Notes: generated from the letters alone by a model not told the origin. Shown: positions 34,141 through 43,503, counted from the stretch's first letter. The stretch: 64,000 nucleotides of DNA from CAIKZZ01 sp036742455 (GCA_036742455.1 DAINQU010000010.1:1-64000), one strand, 5' to 3'. A program made the numbers and translations.

Positions 34141-35598
34141 ATGGCGATGTGGCGACCCAAAGAGCGAATCAAGTACGACGCGGACGGGGGGCTCTGGCCA
34201 ACCGAGGCTATGGCGCAGACCGCGCGGCTGTTCCAGCCGCTGCGCATCGGTGGCATGACCTTGCCTGCGCGCACGTGGGTGCCGGCGATGGTGCCGTGGC
34301 GAGCCAGTGAGGATGGGTTCGTCACGCCTGCGGTGATCGACTGGTACCGGCGGTTCGCGGAAGGGCGTCCGGCGGTGATTGTGGTGGAGGCGACCGGTAT
34401 ACGCGATGTACCGAGCGGGCCGTTGCTGCGCATTGGTCACGATCGGTTCATTCCGGGACTACGTGAGCTGGTCGATGCGGTTCGTGAGGCATCGGGTGGT
34501 CAGACGCGGCTCCTGATTCAGATCATCGATTTTCTGTCCGTCCGCCGACGGCCCCCGTCGGATCGCTATTACGAGCGCTTCCTGAGGCTGACCGATCGAC
34601 ATCGTGCACAGCTCGGAATGCCCGGGGCTCCTGAGTCGGAGGTGCGCGCAGCACTGTTGGCGCTGGATGAGAGCGCTCGGCGTGCGCTGCTCGATGAACG
34701 TGAGCTCGAAGCCCTCGAAAAAGGGCATCGCGAACGGGTCACCGATGTTGAGGCCCCGCATATTGCGGAGTTGCCGCAGACGTTGCCACCGCTCTTTGCA
34801 GCGGCGGCCGCTCGGGCGGCTGCGGCCGGTTTCGACGGCGTCGAATTGCATTACGCGCACGCCTACACGATGGCCTCGCTCTTGTCGCGTACGAATACCC
34901 GCGCAGACGGTTACGGTACGACGCTCCCTGGCCGCGTCCGACTGCCCCTGGAGACCTATCGCGCCGTGCGCGAGGCGGTGCCGGCCTCTTTTGTGGTGGG
35001 CTGCCGCATGCTGGCCGAGGAATGCATCGAGGGTGGCAGCTCGGTCGAGGATGCCGTCCACCACGCTGTCGCGTTCGCCGGCGCCGGTATGGACTTTCTG
35101 TCCTTGTCTCGCGGCGGTAAGTTCGATGATGCCCTGGCGCCCAAAGTCGGTGAAGCGGTCTATCCGTACACGGGCCCCTCCGGTTATGAGTGCATGCCGT
35201 CGTACTACTCCGATGCACGCGGACCGTTCGGGCGCAACCGCGACGCTGCCGTGGCTATCCGTAGCGCGCTGCGTGCGGCGGGGTACACAACGCCCACGGT
35301 GGTGGCCGGCGGTGTGCACAATTTCCAGCAGGCTGAGGCGCTTCTCGCCGACGATGTGGCCGATGTGGTCGGCGTGGCGCGACAGGTGCTGGCCGACCCT
35401 GACTTCTTTTTGAAGATACGCAGTGGCTGTGGGGCGGAAGTTCGATTGTGCAAGTACACGAACTACTGCGAAGCCCTCGACGGTCGTCACAAAGAAGTCA
35501 CCTGCGAGCTGTGGGATCGCGAGGCGTTGGAAGAGCCTGGGGTCACGCGCTCCGCTGACGGGAAGCGTCGTTTGCTCGCGCCGGCGTGGCGACGTTGA
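34141..35598 (+). CDS. NADH:flavin oxidoreductase, Old Yellow Enzyme family
   Basis: A 485-residue protein; OYE barrel from about residue 28 (LFQPLRIGGMTLPARTWVPAMV) with FDGVELHYAHAYTMASLLSRTN and RADGYG as in family members. The C-terminal 100 residues include LCKYTNYCEALDGRHKEVTC, cysteine-containing but without the full four-cysteine iron-sulfur motif of 2,4-dienoyl-CoA reductases. It could reduce a dearomatised unsaturated intermediate in addition to the OYE domain of the fused monooxygenase. GAGGGG precedes ATG 34141; ATG 34210 is an alternative. Confidence 0.86.
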   Translation: MAMWRPKERIKYDADGGLWPTEAMAQTARLFQPLRIGGMTLPARTWVPAMVPWRASEDGFVTPAVIDWYRRFAEGRPAVIVVEATGIRDVPSGPLLRIGHDRFIPGLRELVDAVREASGGQTRLLIQIIDFLSVRRRPPSDRYYERFLRLTDRHRAQLGMPGAPESEVRAALLALDESARRALLDERELEALEKGHRERVTDVEAPHIAELPQTLPPLFAAAAARAAAAGFDGVELHYAHAYTMASLLSRTNTRADGYGTTLPGRVRLPLETYRAVREAVPASFVVGCRMLAEECIEGGSSVEDAVHHAVAFAGAGMDFLSLSRGGKFDDALAPKVGEAVYPYTGPSGYECMPSYYSDARGPFGRNRDAAVAIRSALRAAGYTTPTVVAGGVHNFQQAEALLADDVADVVGVARQVLADPDFFLKIRSGCGAEVRLCKYTNYCEALDGRHKEVTCELWDREALEEPGVTRSADGKRRLLAPAWRR

Positions 35599-35680
35599 TC
35601 GAGGGGCAGCGCGCGAACAATTAGCAGGTTATGCTCCCCCCGACGGCCACAGAGCCTGCTGTGTCTTAAAGGGGGGGCGC

Positions 35681-37015
35681 ATGTCGAAGATTGATCTGGA
35701 GTCGGTGATTGAGTCGGCACCGTTCGGCCGATTGGGCTGGTTGGTCTTGGTGCTCACCACACTGGCGCTCGTCTTTGACGGCTTTGATATTCAATCTATT
35801 GCGTTTGCCGCACCCGCGCTCTTTCACGACTGGGCCATCTCCAAGGCAAACTTGTCGGGGGTCTTGGCGTGGGGATTGATCGGCATGGCCGTGGGCGCCT
35901 TGGCGATCGGCGAAATTGGTGACCGTTTCGGTCGGCGTTGGGCCACGATCCTGTCGCTCGCGGTGATTGCGATCGCAACCTTCTACACCGCGCGTGCGCA
36001 GAACTTGAGCGAATTGGCCTTGTGGCGCGGGCTGGCGGGTATCGGCCTTGGCGGTACCTTACCGAATGCGACGGCGCTGATCGTCGAGTTTTCGAATCGC
36101 AAGACCCGCAATTTGGCGGTTGCTGTCACCGTAGTCGGTGTGCCGATCGGGGGCCTGTTAGGGGCGGCGCTGGCTGCACCGATCGTACCCACCTATGGAT
36201 GGCGGGGTATTTTCATTTTGGGGGCCGTCCTCCCGGCTCTGCTGGCTGTGTGGGCTTTTTTCGGGCTGCCAGAGTCGCCCCGTTTTCTCGCCACACGACC
36301 GCAGCGTAGCGCCGATTTGGCGCGTTTGATGAACCGCGTCGTTGGCGCGTCGCGATTCTCCGCCGATGATCGTTGGTTTTTGTCCGGGTCTGAGCAGATT
36401 CGCCACGGTGTTCGCGAGTTGTTCCGATCGGTCTACGCGTACAACACGATCATGATCTGGCTCGTCTTCATGACGAACGTATTGACGGTCTATTCCTTCT
36501 TCAATTGGACGCCCGCGCTGCTCTCCGGCGCGGGATTGGCGGTCCCGGCCGCGATCAAAGGTTCCTTGTATTTCAACCTCGGTGGTTGCGTCGGCGCAGT
36601 GGGTGGCGCGTGGATCATGGGCCGTCTGGGTTCTCGCGTTGTCATAGGCGGACTCGGTGCTATCGGCGTCGTTGCCGTCTTTTGGCTGGGCCAATTGCAC
36701 ATTGATGCGACGATGGCGTTGTGGCCCCTGTACGCGTTGATGGCCGTAGCGGGCGGGTGCATCTCGGGTCTGCAGGTCAATATGTACACCGTCTGCGCGG
36801 CCGCCTATCCGACGCATCTGCGCGCGACGGGGATCGGTGCGGGCTTGGCCAATGCGCGGCTCGGCGGCATTTTCTCGGCGTTCACCGGCCCCTTCTTGTT
36901 GAGTCTGGGCGGGGGACTTTCGACCTTTTTCACGGGATTGTCGGGGGTGCTGTTCCTGACATTCATCGCCGCTATGTTGATGCGCTGCCATCTTGAGCCC
37001 GCCAAAGCGTCCTGA
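35681..37015 (+). CDS. MFS transporter, aromatic acid:H+ symporter (AAHS) family
   Basis: A 444-residue membrane protein with 12 predicted helices. The TM1 motif DGFDIQSIAFAAPAL (DGxD) and GEIGDRFGRRWATI after TM2 are hallmarks of the AAHS family (PcaK, BenK, MhpT). It likely imports the aromatic acid feeding the aryl-CoA pathway. The start at 35681 is 82 bases after the OYE stop and has a G-rich ribosome site. The stop overlaps the following hydrolase (TGATG). Confidence 0.9.
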   Translation: MSKIDLESVIESAPFGRLGWLVLVLTTLALVFDGFDIQSIAFAAPALFHDWAISKANLSGVLAWGLIGMAVGALAIGEIGDRFGRRWATILSLAVIAIATFYTARAQNLSELALWRGLAGIGLGGTLPNATALIVEFSNRKTRNLAVAVTVVGVPIGGLLGAALAAPIVPTYGWRGIFILGAVLPALLAVWAFFGLPESPRFLATRPQRSADLARLMNRVVGASRFSADDRWFLSGSEQIRHGVRELFRSVYAYNTIMIWLVFMTNVLTVYSFFNWTPALLSGAGLAVPAAIKGSLYFNLGGCVGAVGGAWIMGRLGSRVVIGGLGAIGVVAVFWLGQLHIDATMALWPLYALMAVAGGCISGLQVNMYTVCAAAYPTHLRATGIGAGLANARLGGIFSAFTGPFLLSLGGGLSTFFTGLSGVLFLTFIAAMLMRCHLEPAKAS

Positions 37016-37740
37016 TGGCTATGCCGACGTGGCTGCTCATTCACGGTCTCGGTGCCACCGGTGCCGTGTGGCACGGTGTGGCCACGATTCTGCGAGCACA
37101 CGGCCACACCGTTTATTGCCCTGATTTGGCAGGCCATGGCGAGGGCATTCGTCTGGCGTCCTACTCCGTCCCGGCGTTGGCTCAGCACGTGGCAGAAGCA
37201 GTGCCGTCCAACGAGTCGCTGCACGTTTTGGGGCATTCCCTCGGCGGCTACGTCGCGTTGGAATTGGCGAGCGGTCGCTATGGACTCACCGTTGCTACCG
37301 CAACGGTCATTGGCACGAAGTTGCATTTCACAGCGGACGAGCGGCAAACGATGACAGAGTGGGCTCGCCGCCCGGTGCGGTCGTTTGCGAGCCGTACCGA
37401 AGCCCTCGCCCGTTACCGCCGCGTCGCCGGTCTTGAGCGCGCGACGGTCGATGACGATCCGCACCTACAGCGTGGGGTTCGTGATACGGACGGCGCTTGG
37501 ACGCTTGCAGCCGATCCGATGAGCTACCTGTTGGAGGCTCCGCCATTTTCGGCACTGCTCGCAGCCGCCCTATGCCGGGTGCAGGCCGCGTGTGGCACTA
37601 ACGACGCGATGGTTACGCTGGCAGCGCTCCAGGCGCTCGTCCCGGATGCCAGTGCGTTTTCGGGTCTGGGTCATAACGCTCACGTGGAATCTCCGGAGCG
37701 TGTCGCGGCCTTTGCCATCACGGCACTGTCGGCCGGTTAG
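37015..37740 (+). CDS. Alpha/beta hydrolase
   Basis: A 241-residue cytosolic alpha/beta-hydrolase: oxyanion HGLGATG, nucleophile elbow GHSLGGY and catalytic His in GLGHNAHVES. Overlap with the importer gene places it at the end of the lower operon. It might hydrolyse a ring-cleavage product or CoA ester; substrate unknown. It is convergent with sco1 (9 bases between). Confidence 0.85.
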   Translation: MAMPTWLLIHGLGATGAVWHGVATILRAHGHTVYCPDLAGHGEGIRLASYSVPALAQHVAEAVPSNESLHVLGHSLGGYVALELASGRYGLTVATATVIGTKLHFTADERQTMTEWARRPVRSFASRTEALARYRRVAGLERATVDDDPHLQRGVRDTDGAWTLAADPMSYLLEAPPFSALLAAALCRVQAACGTNDAMVTLAALQALVPDASAFSGLGHNAHVESPERVAAFAITALSAG

Positions 37741-37749
37741 GAGCGCGAT

Positions 37750-38370
37750 TCAGCCGTGCGGCGTGATCCGACGGCCAACATCTGCGACGACCAGCGAGGT
37801 GGGGTCGTCTAACTCGTAGGTTCGTACGAGGGTGTTGTCCGGCGCCAGCAAGTAGAGACGGATTGCATGATTGGGTCCTCCGTCTGGCGTCCGTGCAGCG
37901 ATCCGGTCGGGCGGTAGCACACCGAGCAGCGCTGCGCTGTGCTGCAAACGCGCGCTCGCACCCGTCAGACCGATGATCCGAGGATCAAAGTGTTGTACGT
38001 AGGCGGTGAGCACGTCGGGCGTGTCGTGCTCGGGATCAAGGGTGACGAACAAGGGCACGAGACCGTGCAGATCGTCGCCCAGCGCCGCGACGACGAGGTG
38101 CATTTTGGTCAGGGTCGCCGGGCAGGCTTCCGGGCAGGCGGTGTAACCGTAGGCGACCAGCTTGTAATGATCCCCTAACCCGAGCGCATCGGTGGTCCGC
38201 CCTAGGCCGTCCACGAGTCCGGTGAAATCGGCCACCGTGACGGGTGCAACGGGTCGCTTTAAGGCGCCGACGCCGAGGCCGACGGCAAAGGCGATGCCCA
38301 TGCCGGCCGCCACGGTGTACCAGACGATCCGCGCGCCCCGGGAAAGTAACCGCCGCCGCGCCGCTGTCAT
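37750..38370 (-). CDS. SCO1/SenC-like copper chaperone
   Basis: A 206-residue membrane-anchored thioredoxin-fold protein. One N-terminal helix (VWYTVAAGMGIAFAVGLGVGAL) is followed by the copper site CPEACP and the distal histidine in PNHAIRLYLL. SCO proteins deliver copper to cytochrome oxidase or other cuproenzymes. It is the last gene of a minus-strand set with a Csp1-like protein, a DUF2946 protein and an outer-membrane protein, supporting a copper-handling operon. Confidence 0.92.
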   Translation of the reverse strand: MTAARRRLLSRGARIVWYTVAAGMGIAFAVGLGVGALKRPVAPVTVADFTGLVDGLGRTTDALGLGDHYKLVAYGYTACPEACPATLTKMHLVVAALGDDLHGLVPLFVTLDPEHDTPDVLTAYVQHFDPRIIGLTGASARLQHSAALLGVLPPDRIAARTPDGGPNHAIRLYLLAPDNTLVRTYELDDPTSLVVADVGRRITPHG

Positions 38371-38436
38371 GGGCGGTTCGCTCGGTCGGTCGTAGATACG
38401 CAGATCGATCGGCTCGACATATCGTTCTTCAAAACC

Positions 38437-39396
38437 TCAGAAGGAGTAGTACGCGGTGACTTTGTACAGCTGTTTGGAAATCAGCTGATTGCCGCTCACG
38501 TTGTTATAAACCGCAAAACCCGCTTCGGCGTAGACGCGGACTTTCGAAAAGTGCGCCTCGACGCCTGGGCCTACGATCAGACGCGTGTAGCCGGAATCGC
38601 CCGGATGACCGTCCGTGCCACCGTCGTGACCGCGATACGCCGCCGTCACTTGGACGAGGGGCGTCAACGAAAACGCATCGGACGAACGTAGGCCTTCAAA
38701 GTAGGTGCCCGCGACGCCGATCACTTCATTACCGGGCCGGTAATTGGACTTCGATTGCACGGGTTGCTCCCACTGGCCGCGCAAGAAGTACCCCACTTTG
38801 CCATCCTTGGTCAGACGGCCGCGATGAAAGCCACCGAGCAGCAGGTCGGTGCTGCCCGAACCGATCTCCGTGTCCGGATCGAAATTGGCGTAGTTCGAAT
38901 CGCCCGTGGGTAACTTCAGACCGAAGGTGAGGCCGGAGGACATATCCGGCGAGAAACCCGTGTAGACACCGCGGATTCGGATATCCCCGATCGCGGAGTG
39001 GTTGAACGTGCCAATGTTGCCCGAGTCGTCCTCGGTCGTGAACTTACGGCTCCAGTACGGCACGTCCACCTGGATTCCCCAGCGACGGTTGAACATGTAC
39101 TGCAGTCCGGCGGTGTAGAACTGGGTTTGGATGTGTTTGTCGCCATTATTGTCAGCGGGCGCGGCCGACGTGCCACTCCAGTTGGTGTTCTGGTTCAAAA
39201 AATCCGCTTCAATCGACACAACGCCGCCGGCGCCGTCCGGAAACATGGCGCCCGTACCGACGTCAAACACCCCACAGCCGCACGCACAGGCGTGCGCCGC
39301 CGTCGGGGCCCATAGGGGTAATGCCGCCAACAACAAGGCGGGTAGACCGCGAGGGATCGCGCGAAAAGTCGTCCGAAAAGGGGTCAAGAACTGCAT
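38437..39396 (-). CDS. Outer-membrane beta-barrel protein with N-terminal CACGCG motif
   Basis: A 319-residue secreted protein. The signal peptide ends near AAHA, and the mature protein begins with CACGCGVFDVG, a cluster of three cysteines likely to bind metal. The rest is a strand-rich barrel-like sequence ending in YKVTAYYSF, with terminal Phe as in outer-membrane proteins. Encoded between DUF2946 and SCO1 genes. I know of no function; metal (copper) related by context. Confidence 0.75.
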   Translation of the reverse strand: MQFLTPFRTTFRAIPRGLPALLLAALPLWAPTAAHACACGCGVFDVGTGAMFPDGAGGVVSIEADFLNQNTNWSGTSAAPADNNGDKHIQTQFYTAGLQYMFNRRWGIQVDVPYWSRKFTTEDDSGNIGTFNHSAIGDIRIRGVYTGFSPDMSSGLTFGLKLPTGDSNYANFDPDTEIGSGSTDLLLGGFHRGRLTKDGKVGYFLRGQWEQPVQSKSNYRPGNEVIGVAGTYFEGLRSSDAFSLTPLVQVTAAYRGHDGGTDGHPGDSGYTRLIVGPGVEAHFSKVRVYAEAGFAVYNNVSGNQLISKQLYKVTAYYSF

Positions 39397-39460
39397 AAAA
39401 CTCTCTCGTAACAGGATGGCCGATCACCATCGGCAGGGGCGCTTGTGCGCCGAACATGGT

Positions 39461-39826
39461 TCAGACGAGAGAGTGGACGGGCGGCGCGCGACCGAGTTGC
39501 TGGCGCGTCGGACCCGACAGGGCGATCGCGCGATGGTAATAGGTCGCAGCGGGTACTGCCGGCGCCGGCAGCAGTGTGGCGGCAAGAAACAGCGTGGGAA
39601 GCGGGGCGCCTCCAGCGCTTTGCGCAAAGGGACACGAGCGATCCGTATCGCCAGGGTGCTTCGTGTCCACGGCACCATCGTGACCGCAGAAGACGTAGTG
39701 GATGCCGCCACCAGCCGTGCTGGCCATAAAGCCGGCAGGGACCATCGCACGCGCGAATAAGAGCGGAAGCAGCGCAAGCGCTACCCATAGCCAAAAGCGA
39801 CGCGGCGAGTACCCGGACGGAACCAT
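39461..39826 (-). CDS. DUF2946 family small membrane protein
   Basis: A 121-residue protein starting MVPSGYSPRRFWLW with one N-terminal helix (FWLWVALALLPLLFARAMVPAGFM) and a second hydrophobic stretch (LPTLFLAATLLPAPAVPAATYY). The loop FCGHDGAVDTKH...SCPFA has Cys and His spaced as in DUF2946 proteins, which are commonly encoded beside copper or metal resistance genes. The chosen start at 39826 lies downstream of csp1. Likely a copper-linked periplasmic or membrane protein. Confidence 0.7.
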   Translation of the reverse strand: MVPSGYSPRRFWLWVALALLPLLFARAMVPAGFMASTAGGGIHYVFCGHDGAVDTKHPGDTDRSCPFAQSAGGAPLPTLFLAATLLPAPAVPAATYYHRAIALSGPTRQQLGRAPPVHSLV

Positions 39827-39885
39827 ACGATGCGTTTTACCAGCGCTCCACCTGCCCAGCAAGGGGGGCGATCGTGTAGTGCGAC

Positions 39886-40311
39886 TCAGGTCGCGATTTT
39901 CGCGCACTCTGCCGCACACGCTTTGCAGGCGTCCGCGCAGGCTTGGCAGGGCGGATGTTCGGAGTGCTTGTTGCACTCTTCTTCGCACGCCCTGCAGACG
40001 TCGGCCGCGACCGCCGCGTATTTGGGCAGCAGCGGTGATTGTTGCGCGGCGAGCACCTCAAGCGCGTTGCAGACAGCGATCAGGCTCGTCACCGAGCGGG
40101 CGCAGGCCGCCATGGACTTATCGCCGTCGGCGAGGCGATCGAAACAGTGCGCGAGACAGGCATTGGCCGTCTCAACGCAGTGCGCAGCCGAGTGAAGCAA
40201 GGGCGACCCGCCATGGTCGTGGTGGTGATCTGCCTTCTCGGCGGACTCGGCGCTCAGTGTCACAGCAGCGAGCGCTGCACCGGTCGCCATCAGTAGGTGT
40301 CTGCGATCCAT
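39886..40311 (-). CDS. csp1: Csp1-like four-helix-bundle copper storage protein
   Basis: A 141-residue protein with a Tat-like signal (MDRRHLLMATGAALAAVTLSA), a His-rich N-terminus (DHHHDHGG) and a cysteine-rich helical domain. There are 13 cysteines in patterns CxxxC and CxxCxxC along predicted helices, the number reported per monomer for Csp1 of Methylosinus, a tetramer of four-helix bundles that stores many Cu(I) ions. The Tat signal predicts a periplasmic location. It is the first gene of the copper operon. Members annotated as four-helix bundle copper-binding protein share this pattern. Confidence 0.9.
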   Translation of the reverse strand: MDRRHLLMATGAALAAVTLSAESAEKADHHHDHGGSPLLHSAAHCVETANACLAHCFDRLADGDKSMAACARSVTSLIAVCNALEVLAAQQSPLLPKYAAVAADVCRACEEECNKHSEHPPCQACADACKACAAECAKIAT

Positions 40312-40383
40312 CGTTGATCTCCCCACCAGCGACCGCGCCGGCGTTATGTCCAATAATACCGATGACAAGCCATGCCGATAAGT

Positions 40384-40399
40384 CCCCCGCGAGCGGAGG
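40384..40399 (-). terminator. Possible terminator hairpin after the PLP enzyme gene
   Basis: On the minus strand CCTCCG and CGGGGG form a six-pair stem (one G-T) with a CTCG loop, directly after the stop at 40406 and before csp1. No run of T follows, so it is a weak candidate. Confidence 0.3.
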
Positions 40400-40405
40400 C
40401 GCTGA

Positions 40406-41674
40406 TCAAAAGAGCGTGGAGATCGCCGACACCACGCGATATCCGTCGTCGACGACCGGAATGGCACGCCATTTGTCGAAGGTCGTGCAAGGGTGTGAAA
40501 TCCCAAACACCAAGCTATCACCCACCTCAAGGCGGTCGGTCGCCCCGGTCAGGATCAGGTGCTGGTCGTACAGGCCGGCCGCGGTCAGGGGTGCGGGCAG
40601 CGGTACCGGCGAGGTGTGCAGCCCGCGTCGGAACCAAGCGGTCGGACGTGGCAGTTCAATGTCGTAGGACACGTCCCGTTTGCCGAGCCCGGCAATCAGG
40701 CGGCCCGGCTCGGGGATGGACTGTACGTCGGCCCAGACTTCGAGGGCGGGCTGCAGCCCCAGGCCCAACCGGTCGACACGTGGGGAGCGCGCCCGCATCG
40801 CCGCAAAAAAACGGTCGTAGCTACCCGAGTCATGGACGACGTAGCAGCCTGAGCGGAGCACCACTTCGACACGCGGATTTGCGGCGAGCGGGGCTAAGGC
40901 ATCCGCCACGAGATCAAAAAGGGCAGACCCGCCCGCTGACACCCACAAAGGCCGGTGACCCGTCCATTCGGCTGCAAGGACCGAATTCACGACGGATAAG
41001 AGGTCGTCCGTCATACGGTGGGTCACCTCCTGGCCATCAAGCCCCTCGACCGCGATGCCTTCGTACGCCTCCAATCCGACAAAGTCGAGCCAAGGGCTGA
41101 GCGTTCGGACGTGTTCAATCAACTCCAGCGCCGCATCTGGCCCGCGGACGCCCGTGCGCCCGCCGCGAATGCCGAGTTCGACCATGACAGCCAACGGCTG
41201 GGCGAGTCCCCGAACACGCACGGCCTCCGCGAGCGCCGTCGCGCCGACCGCGGAGTCGACCAAGCAGATCAGCTCAAACGCGGGGTCGGCCGCCAGAAGA
41301 TCCATCACAAGCGCGATGTTGGCCGTCCCGACCAACTCATTGGCCATCAGGACGCGTCGGACGCCGAGCCGGTGATAGATCTTGACGTGGTGTGCCGTCG
41401 CAGCCGTGAGGCCCCACGCCCCGTCTTCCAGTTGCATGGCGAAGATTTCGGGACTCATCGTCGTCTTGCCATGCGGCGCGAGGCGCATCCCGGTGGTGGT
41501 GATGAACTCGCGCATCCAGGCCCGGTTATGGTGCAGGCGTGAGGCCCGTAGCACCGCACACGGCAGGGGGAGGTCGCCGGCCAGCAAGCTCAACCCTAAT
41601 TCGGCGAGGTGCGCGACCGGAACGCCTTCCGCGCGCAAGGGGAACCCTTTCAGACCCCAATCGACGTTCGTCAT
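40406..41674 (-). CDS. D-threonine aldolase / D-serine dehydratase-like PLP enzyme
   Basis: A 422-residue fold-type III PLP enzyme (alanine racemase-like barrel). The PLP lysine is Lys70 in APHGKTTMSP. A C-terminal His and Cys in ISHPCTTFDKW match the metal site of D-serine dehydratase/D-threonine aldolase enzymes. ATG at 41674 is preferred for its GGAGC ribosome site; ATG 41692 is also in frame. As third gene of the choline-sulfate operon it may act on a hydroxy amino acid or related compound; its link to choline metabolism is not obvious. Confidence 0.82.
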   Translation of the reverse strand: MTNVDWGLKGFPLRAEGVPVAHLAELGLSLLAGDLPLPCAVLRASRLHHNRAWMREFITTTGMRLAPHGKTTMSPEIFAMQLEDGAWGLTAATAHHVKIYHRLGVRRVLMANELVGTANIALVMDLLAADPAFELICLVDSAVGATALAEAVRVRGLAQPLAVMVELGIRGGRTGVRGPDAALELIEHVRTLSPWLDFVGLEAYEGIAVEGLDGQEVTHRMTDDLLSVVNSVLAAEWTGHRPLWVSAGGSALFDLVADALAPLAANPRVEVVLRSGCYVVHDSGSYDRFFAAMRARSPRVDRLGLGLQPALEVWADVQSIPEPGRLIAGLGKRDVSYDIELPRPTAWFRRGLHTSPVPLPAPLTAAGLYDQHLILTGATDRLEVGDSLVFGISHPCTTFDKWRAIPVVDDGYRVVSAISTLF

Positions 41675-41694
41675 CAACGCTCCATCGGTCATGA

Positions 41695-43503
41695 TTATCG
41701 TTCCCGACGACGTGAAATACGATCCAGCACGATGGCGAGGAGCACGATTGCAAGACCGGCCTCAAAGCCCATGCCAACCTGTACGGTGTTGAGTGCGCGC
41801 ACGACGGGTACACCCAGTCCACCGGCCCCTACCAATGCAGCGATCACCACCATCGACAGGCACAGCATGATGCACTGCGTCACGCCTTCGAGGATCAGTG
41901 GGAAGGCGGAGGGCAATTCGATTTTTGTCAGGCGCTGCCAAGGCGTCGCGCCGAACGCGTCGCCCGCTTCTAGCAACGCGCGAGGGGTGGACGCGATGCC
42001 CAATTGGGTGAGCCGCACCGGTGCCGGTAAGGCGAAGATCACCGTCGAGATGATCGCCGGTACCACACCCAATCCGAACAGCACGAGCGTCGGGATCAGA
42101 TAGACAAACGTCGGTAGCGTCTGCATTAGATCGAGCGCCGGCCGTAATGCGGCGTGCAGACGTGGGCGATGCGCGGCCGCGATACCGAGCGGTATGCCGA
42201 GCGTGATGGTGATTAACGCGGCGACCAGCACCAGCGCAAGGGTCTCCAGTGTTGCCGCCCAGTAGCCCTGATTCATGATGAACATCAGCGCCATCGTGAC
42301 GAACAGCGCGAGTTTCCACGATCGCTGCAACCACCACGCGAGAGCCGCGAAACCGATGATCATTACCATCGCGGGAACCGAGCGTAACGCTGTGACGGCC
42401 AGCGACACGCTCCCGTTGGTAACGGCCGAGATGGTGCTGAAGACGCCAGCGCCGTGACGTTTGATGGCGTCGATCGCGGTTGCGATCGCTGCGCCGACCG
42501 GAATCTTGTGATCCGACAACCAAGCCTCGACCCCATCACCGGTGAAGAGGCGACGCGGACCGGTCGTGCGCGCAGGCACATGCCCATCATAGGTGGTCAC
42601 GCCTTCGAGCCAGGCGGAGCGGACGTCCGGATGCGCGCCAAGCCAGGCTCGTGCGGCGACCTCCACGGCAGTACCGGATTGGACAGACAGCATCAGTTCG
42701 TCTTCACCGCGCGTCGTGAATTCGACGTTGGCAAGGAAGCGTCCGAGATTGGGGCACCGTTGTGCCAGGCCACGTCGGGTGAGTGTCCAGACGGTTGCTC
42801 CGCCGTAGTTCGGTCCGAACGTCGCATCGCCGCCGCTTAGGTAGCGAATGGGGAACCGCATGTTCATCGGGTGCGGCTCCCAAGCCAAGAACACGATCGG
42901 GGAACGGGTAGCCACCGACCGTTCGACCTCGGCCAACATACCCTGTTCACTCGAATCGACGAGGCGAAAATCACCGAGCAGGAACTCGTTCCGATCGATC
43001 ATGCCCTGCACGATCCGATTGCCGTTGTTGCCCGGTTCAATGCCGTAGATCCGGTGCCCTAAGCGATCGGCGAATCGGTGGATGTCTTTAAAGTCGTGCA
43101 GACCCGCGGCGTACAGGTAGTCGGGTACGGCGAGTGTGAACTTCGCACCGGTCAGATTCGCGCGGATGATTTCGATGGAGCCGTCATCGATGTATGGACG
43201 ACGAGTATCCACTTGCGCCGGCATCCAGTTGCCCAGAAAGGCGTCGATACGCTCACTTTTCATCGATTCGTACGTGACCGGCACGGACACGAGCGTGGCG
43301 CGCGGCGCGTAACCGAGATCCTCGAGGGTCACCATGACGAGCGTAGTCGTCGCAGTGACGTCGCTCCAGCCCACATCGGCGAAGTGCACTTCCCGACAGG
43401 ATGGTGGCTCAGCCACCAATCCCGCCGCCGCCGGTGCAAACGCCAGCAGTACGAGCGCGCTAAGCGCCGAGACGAGGGAACCGAGCCATTGCCTCGAGAT
43501 CAT
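41695..43503 (-). CDS. Choline/glycine betaine ABC transporter: fused binding protein and permease
   Basis: A 602-residue fusion. After a signal-like helix, residues 30-315 resemble the OpuAC/ChoX/ProX substrate-binding family (VHFADVGWSDVTATTTLVMVTLE, YAAGLHDFKDI, FLAWEPHPMN). From about 340 there is a ProW/OpuAB permease domain with six helices and the EAA-type loop EAGDAFGATPWQRLTKIELP. The usual ATPase (ProV/OpuAA) is not in this window. The start at 43503 overlaps the betC 3' end; AGGA lies just upstream. Preceded by choline-sulfatase, so choline, choline sulfate or betaine is the probable ligand. Confidence 0.87.
   Translation of the reverse strand: MISRQWLGSLVSALSALVLLAFAPAAAGLVAEPPSCREVHFADVGWSDVTATTTLVMVTLEDLGYAPRATLVSVPVTYESMKSERIDAFLGNWMPAQVDTRRPYIDDGSIEIIRANLTGAKFTLAVPDYLYAAGLHDFKDIHRFADRLGHRIYGIEPGNNGNRIVQGMIDRNEFLLGDFRLVDSSEQGMLAEVERSVATRSPIVFLAWEPHPMNMRFPIRYLSGGDATFGPNYGGATVWTLTRRGLAQRCPNLGRFLANVEFTTRGEDELMLSVQSGTAVEVAARAWLGAHPDVRSAWLEGVTTYDGHVPARTTGPRRLFTGDGVEAWLSDHKIPVGAAIATAIDAIKRHGAGVFSTISAVTNGSVSLAVTALRSVPAMVMIIGFAALAWWLQRSWKLALFVTMALMFIMNQGYWAATLETLALVLVAALITITLGIPLGIAAAHRPRLHAALRPALDLMQTLPTFVYLIPTLVLFGLGVVPAIISTVIFALPAPVRLTQLGIASTPRALLEAGDAFGATPWQRLTKIELPSAFPLILEGVTQCIMLCLSMVVIAALVGAGGLGVPVVRALNTVQVGMGFEAGLAIVLLAIVLDRISRRRER

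Noticed and set aside
34459..35490. A 343-codon minus-strand open frame
   Set aside because: Antiparallel shadow of the OYE-family gene, no recognisable motif.
35623..35660. Inverted repeat AGCAGG / CCTGCT before the AAHS importer
   Set aside because: Arms are short and separated by 26 bases; no regulator or riboswitch feature supports it.
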